Below, piece after piece: positions 14,967 through 24,499 of a stretch of 41,288 nucleotides of DNA. The notes under the pieces were generated by a model. That model was given only the letters and a program-made list of their open reading frames with translations. It ran no database searches and was not told the DNA's origin. This DNA is from CAYGWX01 sp964353855 [NCBI: uncultured bacterium]. GTDB lineage: Bacteria > Edwardsbacteria > CAYGWX01. How positions within the stretch are numbered: position 1 is the stretch's first letter; each line of letters starts with the position of its first letter. The stretch covers positions 1-41,288 of the forward strand of contig CAYGWX010000015.1 of NCBI GenBank assembly GCA_964353855.1, given 5' to 3'. The translations under genes and the position numbers were made by a program.

Positions 14967-15923
14967 ATGACAGATATCCTGGAGCGGTTCCTGAAGGGCG
15001 ACCGTATCGCCTGCGCCCGGATGATCACCCTTGTCGAGGACAACTCCGCCCTCGCCGAGAAAGACGTCTCGCGGGTTTTCGCCGCGCTCAAAGAGCGAAT
15101 GGGGCGGGCACTGAGAATAGGCATCACCGGGCCCCCGGGAGCAGGAAAGAGTTCCCTCGCGGACAAGTTGACCCTGTTGTGGAGAAAACAGGGCAAGACC
15201 ATCGGCATCGTCGCCGTGGACCCCACGAGCCCCTTCTCGGGAGGGGCCATCCTGGGAGACCGCATCCGGATGAACGAGATCGCCATGGACCCCGGCGTAT
15301 TCATCCGTAGCATGGCCACCCGGGGGAGCTTGGGCGGGCTGGCCCGGAGGACCCAGGAGGTCTCGGACCTCCTGGACGCCTTCGGAAAAGACATCCTTTT
15401 GATTGAGACCGTGGGGGTGGGGCAGTCGGAATTGGAGATCGCCGGGGCCGCGGACGTGACCCTGGTGGTCCTGGTTCCAGAGTCCGGGGACAGCATCCAG
15501 GCCATGAAAGCCGGACTGATGGAGATCGGGGACCTGTTCGTGGTCAACAAGGCGGACCGGCCGGGAGCGGACCAGGCGATCTCGGATATCGAGATGATCC
15601 TCAAGCTCAAAGACAAGGAGGTCCGAACCCCGATCCTCAAGACCACGGCCACGACGGGCGAAGGCGTGGACGATCTTCGCATCGCCATCGAGAAACAGGT
15701 GGAGCTTTTGCGCGCCACAGGAGGATGGGAGGGACGACGAGAGCGAAGGGTCCGGGAGAGGATTGCGGAGCTGGTGGAGGACCGTATCCGGGGAAGGCTA
15801 TGGGAGAGAGGTAAGACGAGGATCGCCGAGCTTGCCAAGGGGGTGATGCTGGGAAGGGAAAGCCTGTACGAGGCCGCGGAGCGGGCCTATCAGGAGTTGA
15901 CGGAAGAGTTGAAGAAGCCGTAG
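14967..15923 (+). CDS. meaB: MeaB/ArgK-type GTPase, acyl-CoA mutase chaperone
   Basis: The 318-residue G3E-family GTPase has the P-loop GPPGAGKSS (about residues 55-63), the [19 protein letters not shown] block that is characteristic of MeaB, the ETVGVGQSE switch and the NKAD base-specificity motif. MeaB gates adenosylcobalamin loading and protects B12 mutases from inactivation; the human homologue is MMAA. The open frame extends upstream to 14817, but that would overlap the nitroreductase by 150 bases, and [12 protein letters not shown] at 14967 aligns with the family N-terminus. It directly precedes a mutase large subunit by 14 bases. Confidence 0.92.
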   Translation: MTDILERFLKGDRIACARMITLVEDNSALAEKDVSRVFAALKERMGRALRIGITGPPGAGKSSLADKLTLLWRKQGKTIGIVAVDPTSPFSGGAILGDRIRMNEIAMDPGVFIRSMATRGSLGGLARRTQEVSDLLDAFGKDILLIETVGVGQSELEIAGAADVTLVVLVPESGDSIQAMKAGLMEIGDLFVVNKADRPGADQAISDIEMILKLKDKEVRTPILKTTATTGEGVDDLRIAIEKQVELLRATGGWEGRRERRVRERIAELVEDRIRGRLWERGKTRIAELAKGVMLGRESLYEAAERAYQELTEELKKP

Positions 15924-15937
15924 AGAGAGAAAACGAG

Positions 15938-17596
15938 ATGAAGGAAAGCGAGGAAGCCAAGAAAGCGAAGGAGAAGTGGGATAAGAAGGTCCAGGGGGAG
16001 AAGGTCCGGGACGACAAGTTCGTAACCGTCTCCAGCGAGCCGGTTCCGATGCTGGCCACCCCGGCGGACCTGGAGGGGTTCGACTACATGCGGGACCTGA
16101 ACCTGCCGGGCGAGTATCCCTTCACCCGGGGGGTGCATTCCACCCTGTACCGGGGAAAACTCTGGACCATGCGCCAGTTCTCGGGCATGGGAACCCCCAA
16201 GCAGACGAACGAGCGATACCACTTCCTCCTGGAGCGGGGACAAACCGGGATCTCGGTGGCTTTTGACCTGCCCACCCTGATGGGGTACGACTCGGACCAC
16301 CCCCTCTCCGAAGGAGAGGTGGGCATCTGCGGCGTGGCGGTGGACTCCCTCCGGGATATGGAGATCCTTTTCTCCGGCATCGACTGCGGGAAGATCTCCA
16401 CATCCATGACGATCAACGGCCCGGCAAATATCATCTTCGGAATGTACATCTCCCAGGCCGAGAAGCAAGGGGTCAGGTCCGAACAGCTGACCGGCACCCT
16501 GCAGGTGGACATCCTCAAGGAGTACATCGCACAGAAGGAGTGGATCTTCCCGCCGGAACCGTCGATGCGCATGATCACGGACTTGATGGCCTTCTGCGCC
16601 CAGCATGTGCCCAGGTGGAACTCCATCTCCATCTCCGGATACCACATCCGGGAGGCCGGTTCCACGGCCATTCAGGAGCTGGCTTTCACTCTGGCCGATG
16701 GGTTCGCCTACGTGGAGGCCGGAATGAAGGCGGGACTGGACGTGGACGTGTTCGCGCCCCGGCTTTCGTTCTTCTTCAACTCCCATCTGGATTTCTTTGA
16801 AGAGATCGCAAAGTACCGCGCCGCCCGGCGGATCTGGGCCCGGCACATGAGGGAGAAGTACGGAGCCAAGAAGAAGGAATCCTGGCTGATGCGCTTCCAC
16901 ACCCAGACCGCGGGGTGCAGCTTGACCGCGCAGCAGCCCGAGAACAACATCATCCGCACGGCCTACGAGGCCCTGGCCGCGGTCCTGGGCGGGACCCAGA
17001 GCCTGCACACCAACTCCATGGACGAGACCTGGGCCTTGCCCTCTGAGAAGGCGGTCCAGATCGCGCTCCGGACCCAGCAGATCATCGCCTGCGAATCGGG
17101 CGTGGCGAACACCATCGATCCCCTGGCCGGATCCTATTTCGTGGAAACCATGACGAACAAAATGGAGGAGGGAGCCGAGCGGTACTTCAAGGAGATCGAG
17201 AAGCGGGGCGGGGTCTTGAAGTGCATCGAGAATGGCTACTTCCAGAAGGAGATCGCGGACGCCGCGGCAAGGTTCCAGAGGGAGATCGACGCCAAGGAAC
17301 GGATCATCGTGGGAGTGAACGGCTATCTGGTTCCCGGGGAGGAACTGGCGATCCCCATCCTCAAGATTCCTCCCGAGGTCGAGCAGGAACAACGGGCCTG
17401 CGTGCAGAACGTCCGGACAGAGCGGGACAACGACAAAGTGAAGCGGGCCTTGGGCGCACTGAAAAACGCGGCCAAGGGAAGCGACAACGTGATGCCAAAG
17501 ATCCTGGACTGCGCCCGGTGCTATGCCACCGAAGGGGAAATGGCCGAGACCCTGAAGGATGTCTTCGGGACGTACACCGAGGAGCCGGTGTTCTGA
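15938..17596 (+). CDS. B12-dependent acyl-CoA mutase large subunit, isobutyryl-CoA mutase-like active site
   Basis: The 552-residue protein is the TIM-barrel subunit of a B12-dependent acyl-CoA mutase without its own B12 domain. The residues that set substrate in this family are Phe81 (in MRQFSGMG) and Gln199 (in EYIAQKEW), the pair known in isobutyryl-CoA mutase (Phe80, Gln198 in Streptomyces IcmA), instead of the Tyr89/Arg207 pair that holds the methylmalonyl carboxylate. The catalytic histidine is His236 in SISGYHIRE. Overall it also reads like IcmA ([29 protein letters not shown]). I infer interconversion of isobutyryl-CoA and n-butyryl-CoA, linking valine breakdown to beta-oxidation; automatic annotation would call it methylmalonyl-CoA mutase. 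The B12 subunit follows after one intervening gene. Confidence 0.8.
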   Translation: MKESEEAKKAKEKWDKKVQGEKVRDDKFVTVSSEPVPMLATPADLEGFDYMRDLNLPGEYPFTRGVHSTLYRGKLWTMRQFSGMGTPKQTNERYHFLLERGQTGISVAFDLPTLMGYDSDHPLSEGEVGICGVAVDSLRDMEILFSGIDCGKISTSMTINGPANIIFGMYISQAEKQGVRSEQLTGTLQVDILKEYIAQKEWIFPPEPSMRMITDLMAFCAQHVPRWNSISISGYHIREAGSTAIQELAFTLADGFAYVEAGMKAGLDVDVFAPRLSFFFNSHLDFFEEIAKYRAARRIWARHMREKYGAKKKESWLMRFHTQTAGCSLTAQQPENNIIRTAYEALAAVLGGTQSLHTNSMDETWALPSEKAVQIALRTQQIIACESGVANTIDPLAGSYFVETMTNKMEEGAERYFKEIEKRGGVLKCIENGYFQKEIADAAARFQREIDAKERIIVGVNGYLVPGEELAIPILKIPPEVEQEQRACVQNVRTERDNDKVKRALGALKNAAKGSDNVMPKILDCARCYATEGEMAETLKDVFGTYTEEPVF

Positions 17597-17627
17597 GCGA
17601 GGCATAGGAGAGTAAAATGAGGATGTA

Positions 17628-18077
17628 ATGGGGACTTTTTATGATTCGCTTATCTTTTTGCTTTTCCTCCAATCCGTCTCGTTACATGCTGTGGCAACCG
17701 GGAGGGAAGAAACCAACATCAAGGACGAAACGGATAAAACCGTTCAAGCCATTTCAGACAGCGGATCGTTAGTACATAAAGGTGTTTTCCCCGATAATGG
17801 ACCCCGGGAACCTAAAATCATTAAGGTGCCCCGGTTAGAATATCCGAGCGCTGCTAAAAAGGCGGGGTTAGAGGGGAAGGTTTACCTTAAAATCCTAATA
17901 GATCTAAATGGTGTAGTTAGTCAGGTTCAAGTAGTAAAATCATCAGGAGCAGCTATCCTTGATTCAGCAGCGGTTAATACAGCCAAGAAATATAAGTTTG
18001 CTCCTGCAAAAGTAAGATTATGGTATGGGTTACCCCTTGAGTTTAAACTAAAACCAGAAGAAAAGCCGATGAGGTGA
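17628..18077 (+). CDS. TonB C-terminal domain protein
   Basis: The 149-residue protein has a hydrophobic N-terminal segment ([17 protein letters not shown]), a polar linker and a C-terminal TonB domain with the family pattern [19 protein letters not shown]...I...G.V..V.VVKSSG...LD.AAV...K.YKFAPA. TonB passes proton-motive energy to outer-membrane transporters; here the proline-rich spacer of classical TonB is missing and the N-terminal segment could be a signal peptide rather than an anchor. It splits a mutase large subunit from its B12 subunit and is clearly poorer in GC (about 40% in lines I counted, against over 60% beside it), which points to a later insertion. AGGA sits just before ATG 17628. 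A B12-uptake link is possible but unproven. Confidence 0.75.
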   Translation: MGTFYDSLIFLLFLQSVSLHAVATGREETNIKDETDKTVQAISDSGSLVHKGVFPDNGPREPKIIKVPRLEYPSAAKKAGLEGKVYLKILIDLNGVVSQVQVVKSSGAAILDSAAVNTAKKYKFAPAKVRLWYGLPLEFKLKPEEKPMR

Positions 18078-18082
18078 AGGTA

Positions 18083-18490
18083 ATGGAGAAAAAGATTCGA
18101 GTTGTTTTAGCCAAGGTTGGATTGGACGGACATGACCGGGGGGTGAAAGTCATCGCCCGGGCCATGCGGGACGCGGGGTTCGAGGTCATCTACACGGGGC
18201 TCCGACAGACCCCGGAGATGGTCGTGGAGGCGGCGATCCAGGAAGATGTGGACGCCATCGGGATCTCGAGCCTGGCCGGAGCGCACATGACCATCTTTTC
18301 CAGGGTCATGAAGCTCCTCAAGGAGAAAGGTGCTGAGCACATCTTGGTCTTCGGGGGGGGTATAATTCCCAAGGACGAGGCAGAGGAGCTTTACAGGTTG
18401 GGCGTCGGCAAGCTCTTCGGCCCGGGAACGACGACCGAGGAGACCGTAGACTACTTAAGGCAAGCCGCGGGTCAGAAGGTCATGGCATAG
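18083..18490 (+). CDS. Acyl-CoA mutase B12-binding (small) subunit
   Basis: The 135-residue protein is a stand-alone cobalamin-binding domain with the base-off/His-on motif LDGHDRG near residue 14, the SSLAGAHM loop and the FGGGIIP segment that cradle the nucleotide tail. It is the same size and pattern as Streptomyces IcmB and as the C-terminal domain of methylmalonyl-CoA mutase. It should pair with the large subunit at 15938. It is the only B12 domain in the window, so the second large subunit at 24985 may use it too. I chose ATG 18083 since GAGGTGA ends six bases upstream; a GTG at 18074 would overlap the TonB-like gene. Confidence 0.9.
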   Translation: MEKKIRVVLAKVGLDGHDRGVKVIARAMRDAGFEVIYTGLRQTPEMVVEAAIQEDVDAIGISSLAGAHMTIFSRVMKLLKEKGAEHILVFGGGIIPKDEAEELYRLGVGKLFGPGTTTEETVDYLRQAAGQKVMA

Positions 18491-18561
18491 TTGGGGATAA
18501 CCCATTTGGGTTCGATCTCCATAATTTACAAATATCCGGGATCACAAATCAGGAGGAGTGA

Positions 18562-19716
18562 ATGGATTATTTTCTGACCGATGAACAGAAGATGGTTCGG
18601 GACATGGCGCGGGAGATTGCCGAGAAGAAGGTCCTGCCCATCCGGGCCGAGATGGACGAGAAGGGAGAATACCCCGCCGAGATCCAGAAGGAACTGGCCA
18701 AGGCCGATCTTTGCGGCCTGTGGATCCCGGAGGCGTACGGCGGAATGGGGAAGGGGACCTTCGAATCGGCCCTGGTCACCGAAGAGCTGGCCCGGGTCTG
18801 CGGAGGCGTGGCGGCCAATTATGCGGTCAACTGCCTGGCGACTTACCCAATCCTCATCGCCGGAACCGAGGAGCAGAAGAAGCATTTCCTTCCCCCCATC
18901 GCACGAGGGGAGAAGGTCTCGGCTTTCGCCCTGACTGAGCCCGGAGCGGGAAGCGACGCGGCCAGCCTTTCCACCATGGCGGTCCTGGACGGGAACGATT
19001 ACATCCTGAACGGGACGAAGTGCTTCATCACGAACGCCGAGGTGGCCGAGGTGTACACGGTCATCACCATGACCGACAAGTCCAAGGGGACGCGGGGGAC
19101 CACGGCGTTCATCGTTGAGAAGGGCACCCCGGGCTTCGTCATCGGGAAGGAAGAGAACAAGATGGGCATCCGGGCCACGATGACCCGGGAGCTGCATTTC
19201 CAGGACTGCCGGGTACCCAAGGGCAACATGTTGGGGAAAATCGGCGAAGGATTTAAGATCGGGATGCGAACTCTGGACAAATCGCGTCCCGGGATCGCGG
19301 CTCAGGCCGTAGGCATTGCCCAAGGAGCCTTGGAAGCCTCCGTGGAGTACGCCAAGACCCGCCAGCAGTTCAACCAGCCGATCATTCACTTCCAGGCCAT
19401 CCAGTTCATGCTCGCGGACATGGCCACCCAGATCGAGGCGGCCCGGGCCCTGGTCTATCAGGTCTGCAAGAACATCGATGCCGGCGTCGAGAACTACAGC
19501 AAAGAATCCGCGATGGCCAAGCTCTTTGCCTCGGATGTGGCCATGAAAGTGACCACGGATGCCGTACAGATCTTCGGGGGCTACGGGTACATGAAGGAAT
19601 ATCCCGTGGAGAAGATGATGCGCGATGCTAAGATCACCCAGATTTACGAAGGCACCAACCAGATCCAGCGGGTGGTCATCGGCGCCAGTGTGGTCCGGGA
19701 GGGAGCGAGCCGGTAG
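18562..19716 (+). CDS. Acyl-CoA dehydrogenase, short-chain/butyryl type
   Basis: The 384-residue flavoenzyme matches the acyl-CoA dehydrogenase family in length and motifs: FALTEPGAGSDAA for FAD/substrate binding, FGGYGYMKEYPVEK.MRDAK near the C-terminus and the catalytic base Glu363 in IYEGTNQIQ. The base in this C-terminal place is typical of short- and medium-chain and isobutyryl enzymes; isovaleryl-CoA dehydrogenase has its base elsewhere and a Gly here, so this is probably not the leucine enzyme. With the isobutyryl-CoA mutase-like gene upstream, butyryl-CoA or isobutyryl-CoA are the best guesses for its substrate. A strong AGGAGG at 18551-18556 precedes ATG 18562. An AACCCA/TGGGTT inverted repeat lies in the gap before it. 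Confidence 0.88.
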   Translation: MDYFLTDEQKMVRDMAREIAEKKVLPIRAEMDEKGEYPAEIQKELAKADLCGLWIPEAYGGMGKGTFESALVTEELARVCGGVAANYAVNCLATYPILIAGTEEQKKHFLPPIARGEKVSAFALTEPGAGSDAASLSTMAVLDGNDYILNGTKCFITNAEVAEVYTVITMTDKSKGTRGTTAFIVEKGTPGFVIGKEENKMGIRATMTRELHFQDCRVPKGNMLGKIGEGFKIGMRTLDKSRPGIAAQAVGIAQGALEASVEYAKTRQQFNQPIIHFQAIQFMLADMATQIEAARALVYQVCKNIDAGVENYSKESAMAKLFASDVAMKVTTDAVQIFGGYGYMKEYPVEKMMRDAKITQIYEGTNQIQRVVIGASVVREGASR

Positions 19717-19763
19717 AGGAAGTATTCCCTTCACCCCACGTAAAATTCATTAATGAGGGAGAG

Positions 19764-20030
19764 ATGAAGGTCACCGTGACCGCCAAGGATGTGGCCAAGT
19801 GTGTAAGCTTTAAGCCCGGCGAGAAATTTGTGGTCGAGAAAAACGAGGTCCTGCTCGGGGAGAGCGACAAGGTCTGCAACTACGCCCTGTCCTCTTTTCT
19901 CCCCATCATCACCGCCGTCCTAAAAGGAGCGAGCTTTGCGGACTTCGGGGTCGGAGACGACCACGTCGGAGCCCTGCGCTGCATGGACGCTTGCGGAGGG
20001 GTGGTCTTCGAACTGCGCAAATCGGAATAG
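19764..20030 (+). CDS. TIGR04076-like small protein
   Basis: The 88-residue protein starts MKVTVTAKDVAKCVSFKPGEKF and ends GGVVFELRKS, with cysteines at 13, 43, 73 and 77. The order of a KC..KxGDxF-like start, a C..AL....P.I.....G segment in the middle and a C....G.VVFE end fits the TIGR04076 family, whose function is unknown. The cysteines could bind a metal. GAGGGAGAG precedes the ATG, and the gene ends nine bases before the carboxyltransferase gene, so it is part of the operon. Confidence 0.55.
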   Translation: MKVTVTAKDVAKCVSFKPGEKFVVEKNEVLLGESDKVCNYALSSFLPIITAVLKGASFADFGVGDDHVGALRCMDACGGVVFELRKSE

Positions 20031-20039
20031 CCCATCGCC

Positions 20040-21590
20040 ATGAGTACAAAAGAAAAGATCAAGGAGCTCCACAAGCTGCGCCAGCAGGTCCTTCTGGGAG
20101 GAGGGAAGGAGCGCATCGAAAAGCAGCACGAGGCCGGAAAGCTCACCGCCCGGGAGCGACTGGATATCCTCCTGGATGAGGGTAGCTTCCGGGAGATGGA
20201 CGCCTTCGTAACCCACCGGGCTACTGACTTCGGGATGGAGGATAAGAAGATATTGGGCGATGGCGTGGTCACGGGCTACGGGACGATCGAGGGCCGGCTG
20301 GTCTACGTTTTCTCCCAGGATTTCACGGTGTTCGGGGGCTCGCTTTCCGAGGCCCACGCCGAAAAGATCTGCAAAGTTCTGGACATGGCCATGAAGGTCG
20401 GAACGCCGGTCATCGGGTTGAACGACTCCGGCGGGGCGCGGATTCAGGAAGGAGTCGTCAGTTTAGGGGGCTATGCCGACATCTTTCTCCGCAACACCCT
20501 GGCCTCCGGGGTCATTCCGCAGATTTCTGCCATCATGGGCCCCTGCGCAGGGGGTGCCGTCTATTCACCTGCTCTCACGGACTTCGTGTTCATGGTGGAA
20601 GGCACGAGCTACATGTTCGTGACCGGTCCGGAGGTCGTCAAGACCGTGACCCACGAGCAGGTGACCCACGAAGCCCTGGGTGGAGCCGAGGTCCACGCCA
20701 CCAAGAGCGGGGTGGCCCAGTTCAAATACCCCGATGATCAGTCCTGCCTTCTGGGCATCCGCAAGCTTCTGTCCTATATCTCCCCGAACAACCTCGAGGA
20801 CCCTCCACGGATCGAACCCAAAGACGACCCGGGGCGGATGGAAGAACGCCTGAACGACATCATCCCGGACTCCCCGAACACGCCCTACGACATGAAAGAA
20901 GTCATCGCCGATATCGTGGACGACGGGGAATTCTTCGAGGTCCACCGGGATTTCGCCCAGAACATCCTGGTCGGTTTCGCCCGGCTTAATGGCCGGTCCA
21001 TCGGGATCATCGCCCAACAGCCCGCGGTCCTGGCGGGTGTTTTGGACATAGATTCCTCCCAAAAGGGCGCGCGTTTCATCCGTTTCTGCGACGCCTTCAA
21101 CATCCCCCTCCTAACCCTCGAGGATGTTCCGGGGTTTCTACCCGGGACGTCCCAGGAGCATGGAGGGATCATCAAGGAAGGGGCCAAGCTCCTTTTTGCC
21201 TACTGCGAGGCCACGGTGCCCAAGCTCACGGTGATTACGAGGAAGGCTTACGGCGGAGCCTACGACGTTCTATCCTCCAAGCACGTGCGGGGGGACGTCA
21301 ACCTGGCCTGGCCCACGGCTGAGATCGCGGTCATGGGCCCGGACGGGGCCGTGAACATCATCTTCCGCCAGAAGATCGCCGAAGCCGAGGACAAGGAGGC
21401 GGTACGAGAAAAACTGGTGGAGGATTACCGTAAAAAATTCGCCAATCCCTATATCGCCGCGGCCCGGGGATATGTGGACGAGATCATCGAGCCCAAGGAG
21501 ACCCGTCCCAGGCTGATCCAGGCGCTGGAGATGCTTCAGAACAAGCGCGAGAAAGTCCCGCCCAAGAAGCATGGGAACATCCCGCTGTAG
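20040..21590 (+). CDS. Propionyl/methylmalonyl-CoA carboxyltransferase (12S, PccB/MmdA type)
   Basis: The 516-residue crotonase-fold carboxyltransferase matches propionyl-CoA carboxylase beta, methylmalonyl-CoA decarboxylase alpha and the transcarboxylase 12S subunit, all about 510-520 residues. Visible landmarks are [35 protein letters not shown], the oxyanion-hole segments [14 protein letters not shown] and [18 protein letters not shown], and [11 protein letters not shown]. It moves a carboxyl group between biotin and propionyl-/methylmalonyl-CoA. Its likely partners are the 5S-like (23005) and biotin-carrier (24500) genes; no biotin carboxylase lies in this part of the cluster, which favours a transcarboxylase or decarboxylase role over an ATP-driven carboxylase. 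It starts nine bases after the small TIGR04076-like gene, with no obvious Shine-Dalgarno. Confidence 0.88.
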   Translation: MSTKEKIKELHKLRQQVLLGGGKERIEKQHEAGKLTARERLDILLDEGSFREMDAFVTHRATDFGMEDKKILGDGVVTGYGTIEGRLVYVFSQDFTVFGGSLSEAHAEKICKVLDMAMKVGTPVIGLNDSGGARIQEGVVSLGGYADIFLRNTLASGVIPQISAIMGPCAGGAVYSPALTDFVFMVEGTSYMFVTGPEVVKTVTHEQVTHEALGGAEVHATKSGVAQFKYPDDQSCLLGIRKLLSYISPNNLEDPPRIEPKDDPGRMEERLNDIIPDSPNTPYDMKEVIADIVDDGEFFEVHRDFAQNILVGFARLNGRSIGIIAQQPAVLAGVLDIDSSQKGARFIRFCDAFNIPLLTLEDVPGFLPGTSQEHGGIIKEGAKLLFAYCEATVPKLTVITRKAYGGAYDVLSSKHVRGDVNLAWPTAEIAVMGPDGAVNIIFRQKIAEAEDKEAVREKLVEDYRKKFANPYIAAARGYVDEIIEPKETRPRLIQALEMLQNKREKVPPKKHGNIPL

Positions 21591-22410
21591 GGCCCGCCTT
21601 CCGCCTTCTCTTGTCGTATTTATCCTCTTCCTCGCGCTCCTTTTATCCTCGCAGGTCATGGCGCAGGAGGAAAGGGACACCAGCGCAGCCTCCGTCCCTC
21701 ATCCCAGCGGGCCATGGGCTATCCTCCAAATCTGCTGTTCCGGCCTGTGCGGCCTTCTGTCTTTCTTCTTCGGCTCCTTCTGGGGCCTCCTGATCATCGC
21801 TTACTTCGCCTTTCCCTGGGTGCGGGACAAACTGTGGGGCTGGCGGCGTTCCCGGAACTTTTTATCCTGTCAGCACAGCGCCTTAGTGAATCCCGTAGAT
21901 GCGGATGCCCGGTTCCAGCTGGGAAATATCTATCTCAATGGGCGGAATTACGGCAAGGCGATCCTCTATCTCAGGCAATGCCTGGATATCTTCGCCCGAT
22001 ATCCCAACGTGCCCAATGACCCTCATGTCTACGCCGCCCTAGGCCATGCTTTGCGCAGAGCCAAGCGGTACGATGAGGCTTTGAAGATTTACGAGGAAGG
22101 GTTGTCCATGGACCCCAAATTAGACTACGGGGATGTCCATCTCGGTATCGCCAATTGCTTTCGTTTGAAGGGCGAGCAAATCATGGCCAAGGAGTGGTTC
22201 GAGAAGACCCTTAAGGCCAACGAGTCCCTGGCCGAACCCCTCTATCGCCTGGCCGTGGTCGCGGCCAGGGAAGGAAATCAAGAGGCGAGGGAAAAGTATC
22301 TTTCTGAGTGCCTGGACATAGTGCACACGTCGCCGAAGTACATCCGCAAGAAAAACCAGGCTTGGGGCTGGCGGGCAAGGTTCTTCACCCTGACTAAAGG
22401 TTGGAAGTAG
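21571..22410 (+). CDS. Membrane-anchored TPR protein
   Basis: The 279-residue protein has a hydrophobic N-terminal stretch ([18 protein letters not shown]) that looks like a signal peptide, a second membrane segment around [20 protein letters not shown], and then four or so tetratricopeptide-like helical pairs ([86 protein letters not shown]). TPR domains hold protein partners; none can be named. The start overlaps the end of the carboxyltransferase gene by 20 bases in another frame, so it is likely translated from the same message. Confidence 0.75.
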   Translation: MGTSRCRARLPPSLVVFILFLALLLSSQVMAQEERDTSAASVPHPSGPWAILQICCSGLCGLLSFFFGSFWGLLIIAYFAFPWVRDKLWGWRRSRNFLSCQHSALVNPVDADARFQLGNIYLNGRNYGKAILYLRQCLDIFARYPNVPNDPHVYAALGHALRRAKRYDEALKIYEEGLSMDPKLDYGDVHLGIANCFRLKGEQIMAKEWFEKTLKANESLAEPLYRLAVVAAREGNQEAREKYLSECLDIVHTSPKYIRKKNQAWGWRARFFTLTKGWK

Positions 22411-22665
22411 AAATGGGTTTAAGCAAGCCTTTTGACCAAACGTCGGGGATCACCATCGGGGTGATGCAAACCCGAGTAAGATATGTATCCGTATCGTAGC
22501 GATCTGGCGAGCCCGACCCCACCTTCCTGCACGTCCTGCGTGCCATCGAGGCCTATCTCCTTGGGCCGTCCGCCTTCCAAGGTTAGCGATATGCCCATGA
22601 AGCCACCCTATTCCTTTGCAATCCCTTTCCGGGATCCCCTGACGAAACTACATTGAGAGAATACC
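22411..22665. other. Intergenic region with a weak antisense open frame
   Basis: No recognised gene is present. On the minus strand a 59-codon frame runs from 22598 to 22419 with an AGGGTGG-like site ahead of its ATG; it has no family I recognise. A small ATCCC/GGGAT inverted repeat lies at 22621-22635. I saw no cobalamin riboswitch features. Confidence 0.4.
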
Positions 22666-22998
22666 ATGGCTAAAAAGAACAGCATTCATAAACCGGCCTC
22701 CACCCTGAAGGATGCCTACAGCCATCACGAGGTAGCGCGGATCAACGACCACGCTGTCTACGTGACATTCTTCAAGGGTGAATTCCCTATGCACAGCCAT
22801 ATCTGGGACGAATTTTACCTGGTTCTCCAGGGGAAAATCACCATCCGCTATAAGGGCGGGGAATTCGAGGAATTGAGGAAAGACGAATGTCTCACGGTGC
22901 CGGCTTACGTAACTCACAGTTCGGGGAGTGACGAGGGCGCCACCGTCCTGATGGTCAAGCCCACGGATATGTTCTATACGACGCCGGAAACGGAGTAG
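22666..22998 (+). CDS. Cupin-domain protein
   Basis: The 110-residue protein is a single conserved-barrel cupin. Motif 1 is seen as MHSHIWDEFYLVLQG (His-x-His with a following Glu as metal ligands) and motif 2 as VPAYVTHSS with the last His ligand. Small cupins of this kind may be isomerases, dioxygenases or sugar or small-molecule binders; the sequence does not settle which. It ends six bases before the carboxyltransferase 5S gene and is probably cotranscribed with it. GAGAGA precedes ATG 22666. Confidence 0.8.
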   Translation: MAKKNSIHKPASTLKDAYSHHEVARINDHAVYVTFFKGEFPMHSHIWDEFYLVLQGKITIRYKGGEFEELRKDECLTVPAYVTHSSGSDEGATVLMVKPTDMFYTTPETE

Positions 22999-23004
22999 GG
23001 TGAG

Positions 23005-24498
23005 ATGTCAACCCAACCCGTGATGATCACCGAAACGCTGCTTCGCGACGCGCACCAATCGTTGCTGGCCACGCGCATGCGCACCGTAGACATGCTCCCG
23101 CTCTGCGAGGATCTTGATTCAATCGGTTACTTCAGTGTCGAGGTTTGGGGCGGCGCCACTTTTGACACCACCATGCGCTTCTTGGGCGAGTGTCCCTGGG
23201 AGCGCCTGCGGACTCTCCGCAAAGCCATGCCGAAGACCAGGTTCCAGATGTTGCTTCGAGGGCAGAACGTCGTAGGCTATAAACATTACCCTGACGATAT
23301 CCTGGAAAGGTTCATCGTGCTGGCGCGGAAAAACGGGATCGACGTATTTCGCATCTTCGACGCGCTAAACGACCTGAGAAACATGGACTACGCCATGAAG
23401 GTCGCCAAGCGGGAGGGGGGACATGTGCAGGGCACTATCTGCTACACCATAAGCCCTGTTCATACCTTGGAAGCCTTCGTGAAGATGGGCTCCAACCTCA
23501 AGGACCTCGGAGCGGACTCCATTGCCATCAAGGACATGGCCGGCCTCATTACCCCGTATATCGCCTATGACCTTGTCAAGGCCCTGAAGGATAAGGTGGG
23601 CCTGCCGGTTCAGCTTCACACCCACTACACCTCAGGCTTCGGCACGGCGGCCCTCCTCAAAGCCGTGGAGGCGGGCGTGGATGTGGTGGACTGTGCCATC
23701 TCCGCCCTGGCCATGTCGACCTCCCAGCCCCCCACCGAGACCCTCGTGGCGGCTCTTAAGGGCACGGATCGTGACCCGCGCTTAAACCTCGCCCAATTAG
23801 CCGGAATAGCCCGAAAGGTGACTGAGATCCGCAAGAAATACGCAAGCTTCGAAGCAGGCATCGCCCCCGTGGACGTTAATGTTCTCCAGTACCAGGTGCC
23901 CGGCGGCATGCTTTCCAACATGGTGAGCCAGCTGCGCCAGCAGAACGCCCTTGATAAATACTATGATGTGCTGGAGGAGATCCCGCGTGTGCGCAAGGAG
24001 ATGGGCTATCCCCCCTTGGTGACCCCTTCCTCCCAGATCGTGGGCACGCAGGCTACCTTAAATGTGGTCCTCGGCGAGCGCTACAAGGTTATCCCGGAGG
24101 AGGTGAAGCAATACTTCCGCGGTTATTACGGCCGGCCACCCGCTCCGATGGATCCCGAGGTCCAAAAGAAAGCCATCGGAGATGAAGTGCCCATCACCTG
24201 CCGCCCTGCAGACATGCTCGCGCCCGGTTTCGAAGTTGCGAAGATTGAGATCGGGGCCCTGGCGCGGAGCGAGGAGGACATCATTTCCTACGCCCTCTTT
24301 CCCCAGATCGCCAGGCCCTTTCTGGAGCGTCGGAACAAAGGCCTGGGGGGAAATGAAGAGGTCGCCGCGGCTATTGCCGCCGCCCTGTTCGCACAAATGG
24401 ATGCCAAAGCCTACAAAACCAAGTCGTCTGCGGGGACCCCGCGCGGCGGGAGTCCCTGGAAAATGTCGGCCCGCACCTGGGCTGAAAGGTGGTGGTAA
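23005..24498 (+). CDS. Pyruvate/oxaloacetate carboxyltransferase (transcarboxylase 5S / OadA type)
   Basis: The 497-residue protein is the TIM-barrel carboxyltransferase shared by transcarboxylase 5S, oxaloacetate decarboxylase alpha and pyruvate carboxylase. Diagnostic segments are TLLRDAHQSLLATRMRT (metal ligand Asp), MLLRGQNVVGY, VFRIFDALND, the IKDMAGL lysine that is carbamylated in known structures, and the HTHYTSG metal histidines. It swaps a carboxyl group between oxaloacetate/pyruvate and biotin. The chain ends before any biotin domain; that domain is the next gene, one base downstream. With the 12S-like gene at 20040 this gives the three subunits of methylmalonyl-CoA carboxyltransferase. 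Confidence 0.88.
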   Translation: MSTQPVMITETLLRDAHQSLLATRMRTVDMLPLCEDLDSIGYFSVEVWGGATFDTTMRFLGECPWERLRTLRKAMPKTRFQMLLRGQNVVGYKHYPDDILERFIVLARKNGIDVFRIFDALNDLRNMDYAMKVAKREGGHVQGTICYTISPVHTLEAFVKMGSNLKDLGADSIAIKDMAGLITPYIAYDLVKALKDKVGLPVQLHTHYTSGFGTAALLKAVEAGVDVVDCAISALAMSTSQPPTETLVAALKGTDRDPRLNLAQLAGIARKVTEIRKKYASFEAGIAPVDVNVLQYQVPGGMLSNMVSQLRQQNALDKYYDVLEEIPRVRKEMGYPPLVTPSSQIVGTQATLNVVLGERYKVIPEEVKQYFRGYYGRPPAPMDPEVQKKAIGDEVPITCRPADMLAPGFEVAKIEIGALARSEEDIISYALFPQIARPFLERRNKGLGGNEEVAAAIAAALFAQMDAKAYKTKSSAGTPRGGSPWKMSARTWAERWW

Positions 24499-24499
24499 G

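Noticed and set aside
15890-17605. A 571-codon minus-strand frame opposite the mutase large subunit
   Set aside because: The plus strand encodes an unmistakable mutase. High-GC genes commonly leave long open antisense frames; the one opposite 36784-38334 (516 codons) is rejected for the same reason.
18499-18512. AACCCA/TGGGTT hairpin between the B12 subunit and acyl-CoA dehydrogenase as terminator
   Set aside because: The stem is only six base pairs and no T run follows; at most it is a processing or pausing site.
22411-22665. Possible cobalamin riboswitch ahead of the B12-related genes
   Set aside because: I found no B12-box-like GCCACTG element here or ahead of cobO, and the gap before cobO is too short for a riboswitch leader.
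24182-24499. Upstream extension of the biotin carrier frame
   Set aside because: It runs within the 5S carboxyltransferase gene in another frame and encodes an Arg/Pro-rich nonsense peptide; ATG 24500 has a ribosome site and the right domain start.
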